Origin: Erythrobacter sp. UBA3075
GTDB taxonomy: Bacteria; Pseudomonadota; Alphaproteobacteria; Sphingomonadales; Sphingomonadaceae
DNA: 5,078 bases
Assembly (NCBI GenBank): GCA_002367375.1
Contig: DFBR01000192.1
Coordinates: 1 to 5,078, forward strand
Reading direction: 5' to 3'
Shown here one piece after another: positions 1 to 5,078 of the stretch. The position numbers and the translations under genes were made by a program. Below the pieces are notes generated by a model that saw only the letters and a program-made list of their open reading frames with translations, was not told the origin of the DNA and searched no databases. Each line of letters opens with the position of its first letter. Within the stretch, counting starts at the first letter, position 1.

Positions 1-22
1 CCCCTCAAGTTCAATCACACAA

Positions 23-50
23 GGCCCGGTAAGAGCGATCTTGCCGGGTC
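23..50 (+). promoter_or_regulatory. GC-rich hairpin in the ilvB leader (candidate attenuator or terminator)
   Basis: The sequence GGCCCGGTAAG (23-33) pairs with CTTGCCGGGTC (40-50) across a 6-nt loop (AGCGAT), giving an 11-bp stem with two G·U pairs. It is followed by a modestly T-rich stretch (CGCTATTTCT) rather than a clean T run. It lies about 28 nt upstream of the ilvB ribosome binding site. It could be the terminator half of an attenuator for the ilv operon, whose leader peptide would lie before the window, or the terminator of an unseen upstream gene. No branched-chain-rich peptide can be read in the 22 nt before it, so the role is undecided. Confidence 0.4.
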
Positions 51-77
51 CGCTATTTCTGGCAGACGGCCAATTAC

Positions 78-82
78 AGGAG
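78..82 (+). promoter_or_regulatory. Shine-Dalgarno of ilvB, fixing the GTG start
   Basis: AGGAG at 78-82 lies 6 nt before the GTG at 89. This is near-ideal spacing and the best ribosome binding site in the window. It argues for the GTG start over the in-frame TTG at 41, which has no such site and sits inside the right arm of the leader hairpin. Confidence 0.85.
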
Positions 83-88
83 CGTAAA

Positions 89-1831
89 GTGTCTGAAGAG
101 CGCAGCGGCGCGGCAATATTGGTCGAAAGCCTCGTGCGGCAGGGTGTCGAATTCGTATTCGGCTATCCCGGCGGCGCGGTACTGCCGATCTATGACGAAT
201 TGTTCTCCGATGATCGCATTCGCCACATCCTCGTCCGGCACGAGGCTGGCGCTGCCCACGCGGCAGAAGGCTATGCCCGCTCAACCGGCAAACCCGGCGT
301 TGTGCTTGTCACCTCTGGCCCCGGTGCAACCAACGCGATCACCGGCATTGCCGATGCCTTTATGGACTCGATCCCGATGGTGGTCATCACCGGGCAGGTG
401 CCGACAACTCTGATCGGCACCGATGCCTTCCAGGAAGCCGACACGGTTGGTCTGACGCGGCACTGCTCGAAGCATAATTACCTTGTCAAAGACCCTGAAG
501 ACCTTGCAGCAACTGTCGAAGAAGCCTTTGAAATTGCATTGTCTGGGCGCCCCGGTCCGGTGGTCATCGATATCCCGAAGAACGTGCAGATCGCGACTGC
601 CAGGCTGGCCGATGGCGCGGCAGAGCGGCGCAAGCGCTATACTCCGCGCACCGTGGCCGCGGCGGACGAGATTGCTGAAGCGGTGGAAATGATCGCCAAC
701 GCCGAACGTCCTGTGTTCTATACTGGCGGCGGGGTCATCAATTCCGGCCCGCAAGCGAGCGAATCGTTGCGCCAATTCCAGCAATTGCTCAGCGCCCCGC
801 TCACCTCCACCCTGATGGGACTAGGTGCATTCCCTGCCGATCATCCCGACTGGCTTGGAATGCTGGGGATGCACGGCACTTACGAAGCCAACATGGCGAT
901 GAACCAGTGCGACGTGATGATCTGCATCGGCGCGCGTTTCGATGACCGGGTGACCGGGCGGCTTGATGCCTTCGCCCCCAATTCAAAGAAAATCCACATC
1001 GATATCGACCGCTCGAGCATCAACAAGCTGGTGCCAGTCGACATTGGCATCGTCGGCGACTGCGGACAGGTGCTTGACCAATTGGTTTCCGCTTGGGGCG
1101 ACCGCAAATCGCGTGATCTGGGCGAATGGAAAGCGCGGATTACCGGATGGAGAGCCCGCAACAGCCTCGCCTACCCGGAAAAATCCGACACAATAATGCC
1201 GCAACTCGCGGTCGAGCGGCTGTTTGCACTCACGAAGAACCGCGACCCGATCATCACCACCGAAGTGGGCCAGCACCAGATGTGGGCGGCACAGTATTTC
1301 GGCTTCATGGGCCCGAACAAATGGCTCACCAGTGGCGGCCTTGGGACGATGGGATACGGCCTGCCCGCCGCCATTGGCGCGCAATTGGGCAATCCGGACA
1401 GCCTGGTGATCGACATTGCGGGTGAAGCAAGCATTCAGATGAACATTCAGGAGCTCGGCACTGCCAGCCAGTTCCGCCTGCCGGTCAAGGTTTTCATCCT
1501 CAACAATGAATATATGGGCATGGTCCGCCAGTGGCAGGAATTGACCTACGAAAGCCGCTATTCGAACAGCTATTCCGATAGCCTGCCCGATTTCGTGCGA
1601 CTCGCCGAGAGCTATGGCTGGAAGGGCATCCGCATTACCGAGCAAGCTGGGCTGGATGCAGGCATAGAAGCAATGCTGGCGCATGACGGGCCGGTGATCG
1701 TCGATTGTCAGGTGTCGAAAGACGCCAATTGCTTCCCGATGATCCCATCGGGTGCGGCGCATACTGAAATGCTGCTTTACGGCGACCTGGTCGAAGGCAG
1801 TATGGACGACGAAGCCAAGGCTTTGGTGTAG
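89..1831 (+). CDS. ilvB: Acetolactate synthase (acetohydroxyacid synthase) large catalytic subunit
   Basis: This cytoplasmic, thiamine-diphosphate- and FAD-dependent enzyme condenses pyruvate with pyruvate or 2-ketobutyrate, the first common step to valine, leucine and isoleucine. From the GTG start it is 580 residues, close to the usual 560-590. The N-terminal ThDP domain (about 6-170) holds the catalytic glutamate Glu52 in [15 protein letters not shown], then TSGPGATN (75-82) and ITGQVP with Pro105. The middle FAD-associated domain covers about 190-325 and the C-terminal ThDP domain about 385-535. The metal-binding motif reads GEA at 445-447, with Glu446 where Asp is usual, and Asn473 sits the standard 27 residues later in ILNNEYMGM. 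Trp482 in RQWQ and the PMIPSG tail are also family marks. It is first gene of the ilv operon and 13 nt before its regulatory subunit. Whether the symbol should be ilvB, ilvI or ilvG cannot be told from sequence alone. Confidence 0.97.
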   Translation: MSEERSGAAILVESLVRQGVEFVFGYPGGAVLPIYDELFSDDRIRHILVRHEAGAAHAAEGYARSTGKPGVVLVTSGPGATNAITGIADAFMDSIPMVVITGQVPTTLIGTDAFQEADTVGLTRHCSKHNYLVKDPEDLAATVEEAFEIALSGRPGPVVIDIPKNVQIATARLADGAAERRKRYTPRTVAAADEIAEAVEMIANAERPVFYTGGGVINSGPQASESLRQFQQLLSAPLTSTLMGLGAFPADHPDWLGMLGMHGTYEANMAMNQCDVMICIGARFDDRVTGRLDAFAPNSKKIHIDIDRSSINKLVPVDIGIVGDCGQVLDQLVSAWGDRKSRDLGEWKARITGWRARNSLAYPEKSDTIMPQLAVERLFALTKNRDPIITTEVGQHQMWAAQYFGFMGPNKWLTSGGLGTMGYGLPAAIGAQLGNPDSLVIDIAGEASIQMNIQELGTASQFRLPVKVFILNNEYMGMVRQWQELTYESRYSNSYSDSLPDFVRLAESYGWKGIRITEQAGLDAGIEAMLAHDGPVIVDCQVSKDANCFPMIPSGAAHTEMLLYGDLVEGSMDDEAKALV

Positions 1832-1844
1832 GGGCTGTCACGAA

Positions 1845-2360
1845 ATGAAAATCGAACATCGCAAAGCTGAGCGGCATGTGCTCACCATTGTCGTTGACAA
1901 TGAGCCAGGCATTCTCGCCAAAATCACCGGCCTGTTCACCGCGCGCGGTTACAATATCGACAGCCTGACCGTGGCCGATATTTCGGAAGATCACGCGATC
2001 AGCCGGATTACCATCGTTACCGGCGGCCCGCCGCAGGTCATCGATCAGATCATGGCGCAGCTTGAACGACTGGTGCCGGTCCACCGCGTCATCGACCTGA
2101 GCGATGAAGGTCCGCATGTCGAACGCGAGTTGGCGCTGGTGAAGGTGCAAGGAACTGGCGAAACCCGCGTTGAGGCGCTGCGAACCGCGGAAGTCTTCCG
2201 TGCCAGCGTGGTCGATACGACGCCTGAGAGCTTCGTGTTCGAGCTGACCGGTTCATCCGACAAAATCGACAGTTTTGTGGTGCTGATGCGCGGTCTGGGG
2301 CTAGTCGAAGTCGGTCGTTCGGGCGTAGTCGGCATGATGCGCGGAAGCGAAGGGTCATAA
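1845..2360 (+). CDS. ilvN: Acetolactate synthase small regulatory subunit
   Basis: This is the regulatory partner of the preceding catalytic subunit; in this family it raises activity and confers feedback inhibition by valine. It is 171 residues, close to E. coli IlvH (163). An N-terminal ACT domain (about 11-84) contains DNEPGILAKITGLF and RGYNIDSLTV. Asn19, Gly22 and Asn37 align with IlvH Asn11, Gly14 and Asn29, which line the valine site, so feedback sensitivity is likely. The C-terminal half (about 90-165) is the second ACT-like domain, with ERELALVKV and GRSGVVGMMRG. The ATG at 1845 was chosen because the protein then starts in register with the family. AGGGG at 1830-1834, overlapping the ilvB stop, is a plausible if slightly distant ribosome site. 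An in-frame upstream start at 1752 would add 31 unrelated residues inside ilvB. The gene is also known as ilvH. Confidence 0.96.
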   Translation: MKIEHRKAERHVLTIVVDNEPGILAKITGLFTARGYNIDSLTVADISEDHAISRITIVTGGPPQVIDQIMAQLERLVPVHRVIDLSDEGPHVERELALVKVQGTGETRVEALRTAEVFRASVVDTTPESFVFELTGSSDKIDSFVVLMRGLGLVEVGRSGVVGMMRGSEGS

Positions 2361-2752
2361 TGGAATATCTCAACCCGGCATTCATGCTGCTGATGGCAGC
2401 CGCCCTCGCCGCAATTACTGCCTGCGTGCATTCCATCCTAGGCGAACAACGCCTCATCATGCCGCTTTTGGCCAGTGACGCCCCGCCGATGCAAAATTCG
2501 CTCGCCCGCCAAATAACGCGCTTTGCATGGCACTGGACGACTCTGCTGTGGCTAAGCGTCGCCGCCGTGCTCGCTTTGGCCGCCTATGGCGATATTGATG
2601 CCCCGTGGCTGATCTTCGGCATCGGGGCGATTCACTTCGTCGCTGGAGTGGCCGACGGTATTTATACGCGCGGACAGCATATCGGCTGGCCGCTCATCAC
2701 CATCATCGGGGGGCTGGTGCTCCTCGCCTACTATTTGACCCAGACCCAATAG
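2360..2752 (+). CDS. Small four-helix inner-membrane protein of unknown function inside the ilv operon
   Basis: This 130-residue hydrophobic protein has no function I recognise. Four membrane segments can be read at about 7-27, 58-76, 82-100 and 108-126. The loop between helices 1 and 2 is the longest and carries Arg31, Arg50 and Arg54. The helix 3-4 turn carries Arg104, while the helix 2-3 turn (GDID) is acidic. By the positive-inside rule both termini would be outside. Its four histidines (24, 58, 92, 107) fall one per helix or helix end, toward the predicted cytoplasmic side. The motifs HSILGEQRLIMPL and RFAWHWTT look like the conserved core of a hypothetical membrane family. Its ATG overlaps the ilvN stop in TAATG, with GAAGGG at 2349-2354 as ribosome site, so it is probably translationally coupled. 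Its stop precedes ilvC by 9 nt. A transport or membrane-associated role for branched-chain metabolism would be guesswork. Confidence 0.85.
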   Translation: MEYLNPAFMLLMAAALAAITACVHSILGEQRLIMPLLASDAPPMQNSLARQITRFAWHWTTLLWLSVAAVLALAAYGDIDAPWLIFGIGAIHFVAGVADGIYTRGQHIGWPLITIIGGLVLLAYYLTQTQ

Positions 2753-3781
<1,029 letters not shown>

Positions 3782-3795
3782 TCGCGAGCTTGCGA

Positions 3796-3870
3796 GAGTC
3801 CCAGCGCAGGCTGGGACCTCCTCAAACGAGGTGCCGGATCCTGGAGAGGCCCCAGCCTGCGCTGGGGCTT
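3796..3870. repeat. Head-to-head pair of REP-like palindromes behind ilvC
   Basis: Two GC-rich hairpins lie in opposite orientation, starting 15 nt after the ilvC stop. The first is GTCCCAGC-GCAG-GCTGGGAC (3798-3817). The second is GCCCCAGC-CTGC-GCTGGGGC (3849-3868). The 16-nt core at 3800-3815 is the perfect reverse complement of 3851-3866. The wider 24-nt arms (3797-3820 and 3846-3869) match at 22 positions. The two differences are paired with each other: T-A at 3799/3816 in the first hairpin, C-G at 3850/3867 in the second. Between them sit a small CCTC-AAAC-GAGG hairpin (3820-3831) and GGATCC. This architecture resembles paired REP units of other bacteria; genome-wide repetition cannot be seen here. 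It probably protects or terminates the ilv mRNA. Confidence 0.75.
3847..3870 (+). terminator. Candidate terminator of the ilv operon (second palindrome)
   Basis: AGGCCCCAGC (3847-3856) pairs with GCTGGGGCTT (3861-3870) over a CTGC loop, giving a 10-bp stem with one G·U pair and strong GC content. There is no proper T run after it (ACGAGCATTATTCC), so intrinsic termination would be weak. Its placement between ilvC and the leuA promoter fits a 3' end or an RNA-stabilising structure. The first palindrome at 3798-3817 could serve equally. Confidence 0.4.
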
Positions 3871-3902
3871 ACGAGCATTATTCCACCATACCGAATTCCG
3901 GT

Positions 3903-3932
3903 CTGGACCTGTTAACCATTACCGACTAGCAT
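3903..3932 (+). promoter_or_regulatory. Candidate promoter for leuL-leuA
   Basis: CTGGAC at 3903-3908 matches five of six bases of the alphaproteobacterial housekeeping -35 (CTTGAC). A weaker -10 candidate, TAGCAT, lies at 3927-3932. Aligned as TGGACC and TAGCAT, the two hexamers are 17 nt apart. Transcription would begin about 6-8 nt beyond, at roughly 3938-3940, that is at or next to the leader ATG. The -10 match is only moderate, so the promoter rests largely on position and context. Confidence 0.45.
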
Positions 3933-3939
3933 CACCGCC

Positions 3940-3987
3940 ATGAGCACGGCTTACAGCCTAATCCTGCTTCGACTTACACGCCCTTAG
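3940..3987 (+). CDS. leuL: Leucine-rich leader peptide of the leuA attenuator
   Basis: The short frame ATG...TAG encodes MSTAYSLILLRLTRP, 15 residues. Four leucines (codons CTA, CTG, CTT, CTT) and one isoleucine fall within six consecutive codons at 3958-3975. It lies 118 nt upstream of the leucine-pathway gene leuA, immediately before a strong hairpin. Its stop codon is inside the hairpin's left arm. This is the classic layout of a leucine-sensing leader, comparable in logic to enterobacterial leuL, though I see no sequence homology beyond the leucine run. CTA and CGA are uncommon codons in the neighbouring genes, which would sharpen stalling when charged leucyl-tRNA is scarce. No Shine-Dalgarno precedes the ATG, and an in-frame TAA at 3913-3915 excludes a longer peptide. 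Initiation may be leaderless. A chance small ORF is possible but unlikely given content and position. Confidence 0.8.
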   Translation: MSTAYSLILLRLTRP

Positions 3988-4034
3988 GCGTGCCCGTTAC
4001 CCTGCGCCATGCAGGGAACTCGCCTAAGGGCTTT
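3980..4034 (+). terminator. Nested attenuator hairpin between leuL and leuA
   Basis: GCCCTTAGGCG (3980-3990) is the perfect reverse complement of CGCCTAAGGGC (4021-4031), an 11-bp stem with eight G-C pairs. Inside it a second stem pairs CCCTGC (4000-4005) with GCAGGG (4011-4016) around GCCAT, and GTT (3996-3998) pairs with AAC (4017-4019) past a bulged A. The outer stem is followed directly by TTT and then CACATC, a short but usable U tract. The leader's last leucine codon ends 4 nt before the left arm and the leader stop lies within it. A ribosome stalled on the leucine codons would therefore cover much of the left arm and prevent the outer stem. The left arm can also fold alone as CGCC-CTTA-GGCG (3979-3990). 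I did not find a convincing separate antiterminator. Confidence 0.7.
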
Positions 4035-4090
4035 CACATCACACAATGAATTTCGCGTCAGGCCACTTGCCGAGCGCAATTTAGTCGAAC

Positions 4091-4094
4091 AAGG
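4091..4094 (+). promoter_or_regulatory. Weak Shine-Dalgarno of leuA
   Basis: AAGG at 4091-4094 is 10 nt upstream of the ATG at 4105, a modest site at long spacing. It favours the ATG at 4105 over a second in-frame ATG at 4111, for which spacing would be 16 nt. An in-frame ATG at 4009 lies across the loop and right arm of the inner attenuator stem and has no ribosome site. Confidence 0.5.
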
Positions 4095-4104
4095 CTGTTT
4101 CCCG

Positions 4105-5078
4105 ATGCCAATGATCTCCAATCCGTCCACCAAATATCGTGCATTTCCGCAGGTTGATCTGACTGACCGTCAGTGGCCATCACGCACGATCACTGCCCCG
4201 CCCCGCTGGCTTTCCACTGACCTGCGCGATGGCAATCAGTCGATCATTGATCCGATGGACCGGGTCAAGAAGACCCGCTTTTTTGATCTTCTGGTGGAAG
4301 TTGGTGTGAAGGAAATCGAAGTCGGCTTTCCCGCTGCAGGAGAGACTGAATTCGGCTTCATCAGCTGGCTCGTTCAGTCTGGAAGAGTGCCTGAGGACGT
4401 GGTGGTGCAAGTGCTCACCCAATCGCGCGAAGACCTGATCAAGCGCAGTTTTGAAAGCCTTGAGGGCGCGCATTCGGCCATCGTCCATCTCTACAATGCC
4501 GTCAGCCCGGCATGGCGCGACATCGTCTTCCGCATGAGCCGCGATGAAGTGCGCGAGATCGCAGTGAAGGGTGCGCAGATGCTGGTCGATGAAGCGGCGA
4601 AGCGTCCGGACACCAAATGGCATTTTGAGTATTCGCCCGAGACGTTCTCAACCGCAGAGCTCGATTTCAGCCTCGAAGTCTGTGAAGCGGTGATGCAGGT
4701 CGTCGGTCCGACGAAAGACTGGCCAATCATCCTCAACCTGCCCGCCACGGTGGAAGCGGCAACGCCCAACATCTATGCCGACCAGATCGAGTATTTCTGC
4801 CGCAATTTGCCCAACCGGGAAGCGGCGGTGATCAGCCTGCACACACATAACGACCGCGGCACTGGCGTCGCGGCGGCAGAGCTTGGCCTGATGGCAGGCG
4901 CGGACCGGGTGGAAGGCTGCCTGTTCGGCAATGGTGAGCGGACAGGCAATTGCTGCCTCGTGACCGTGGCGCTCAACATGTACACGCAAGGCGTTGATCC
5001 CGGCCTCGATTTCTCCGACATCGACCGGGTGATCGAGACGGTGGAATATTGCAACGAACTGCCCGTGCATGAGCGCCA
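4105..5078 (+). CDS. leuA: 2-isopropylmalate synthase, 5' part (cut by the window end)
   Basis: This enzyme condenses 2-ketoisovalerate with acetyl-CoA, the committed step of leucine synthesis, in the cytoplasm. The visible 324 codons begin [19 protein letters not shown] and run off the window, so the rest of the catalytic region and the C-terminal leucine-binding regulatory domain are not seen. The opening KYR-FP...DR-WPSR and DLRDGNQ are typical of the long form (about 550-570 residues) found in yeast, actinobacteria and many proteobacteria. Within the HMGL-like TIM barrel, Arg41-Asp42, His246 and His248 in [11 protein letters not shown], and Asn282 in GNGERTGN are the expected catalytic and metal-binding residues. 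All are intact. The start at 4105 fits the family's MPM opening. The frame is open back to the leader-peptide stop at 3985, so an extended start at 4009 is formally possible but has no support. Expression is probably set by the upstream attenuator. Confidence 0.97.
   Translation, partial: MPMISNPSTKYRAFPQVDLTDRQWPSRTITAPPRWLSTDLRDGNQSIIDPMDRVKKTRFFDLLVEVGVKEIEVGFPAAGETEFGFISWLVQSGRVPEDVVVQVLTQSREDLIKRSFESLEGAHSAIVHLYNAVSPAWRDIVFRMSRDEVREIAVKGAQMLVDEAAKRPDTKWHFEYSPETFSTAELDFSLEVCEAVMQVVGPTKDWPIILNLPATVEAATPNIYADQIEYFCRNLPNREAAVISLHTHNDRGTGVAAAELGLMAGADRVEGCLFGNGERTGNCCLVTVALNMYTQGVDPGLDFSDIDRVIETVEYCNELPVHER

Noticed and set aside
14..22. 9-mer ATCACACAA shared between the ilvB leader (14-22) and the leuA leader (4038-4046)
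   Set aside because: It lies before the hairpin in one leader and after it in the other, and a 9-nt match between two leaders of this size can occur by chance at a few percent. It is too weak to call a common operator.
41..88. Upstream TTG start at 41 giving a 596-residue IlvB
   Set aside because: The extra 16 residues lie inside the leader hairpin and the Shine-Dalgarno region. The GTG at 89 has AGGAG at ideal spacing and gives the family-typical N-terminus.
4067..4082. TTGC-CGAGC-GCAA-TTT as a second terminator upstream of leuA
   Set aside because: The stem is only 4 bp with two A-T pairs and the T run is three bases, far weaker than the hairpin at 3980-4031.
4046..4084. 12-codon ORF ([12 protein letters not shown]) between the attenuator and leuA
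   Set aside because: It has no ribosome site and no enrichment for any control amino acid; a frame this short is expected by chance.
4009..4104. In-frame N-terminal extension of LeuA from ATG 4009
   Set aside because: The ATG lies in the inner attenuator stem-loop with no Shine-Dalgarno, and the 32 added residues do not resemble LeuA. The family's MPM start is at 4105. The open frame back to the leader stop is not surprising at this GC content.

Overview
The window is a branched-chain amino acid biosynthesis locus, read entirely on the + strand. Its GC-rich codon use, class I ketol-acid reductoisomerase, long-form LeuA and overall protein style suggest an alphaproteobacterium, most likely a member of the Sphingomonadales (Erythrobacter/Sphingomonas-like). 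That placement is inference from recognised protein style, not from a database search.

Layout. Positions 1-88 hold a leader with a GC-rich hairpin and a strong Shine-Dalgarno that fixes the ilvB start at GTG 89. Positions 89-3781 are a compact four-gene operon: ilvB (acetolactate synthase large subunit), ilvN (its ACT-domain regulatory subunit), a small four-helix membrane protein of unknown function, and ilvC (ketol-acid reductoisomerase). Gaps are 13 nt, a 1-nt TAATG overlap, and 9 nt. Positions 3782-4104 are intergenic but not empty. First comes a head-to-head pair of REP-like palindromes just behind ilvC. Then come a candidate promoter, a 15-codon leucine-rich leader ORF (MSTAYSLILLRLTRP) and a long nested hairpin whose left arm contains the leader stop codon. 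From 4105 to the window end lies the 5' part of leuA (2-isopropylmalate synthase, 324 codons visible, truncated by the window).

How the genes work together. IlvB and IlvN form acetohydroxyacid synthase, which makes acetolactate and acetohydroxybutyrate. IlvC converts these to the dihydroxy acids on the way to valine, isoleucine and 2-ketoisovalerate. LeuA diverts 2-ketoisovalerate into leucine. The ilv genes appear to be one transcript. leuA appears to have its own promoter and a leucine-sensing transcription attenuator, so the leucine branch could respond to leucine supply independently of the ilv operon.

The most interesting items are the unannotated leucine leader peptide and attenuator ahead of leuA, possibly translated from a nearly leaderless transcript; the paired palindromes behind ilvC, which show a compensatory base-pair change; and the uncharacterised membrane protein embedded and translationally coupled inside the ilv operon. 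No mobile element, CRISPR array, tRNA or rRNA was seen.
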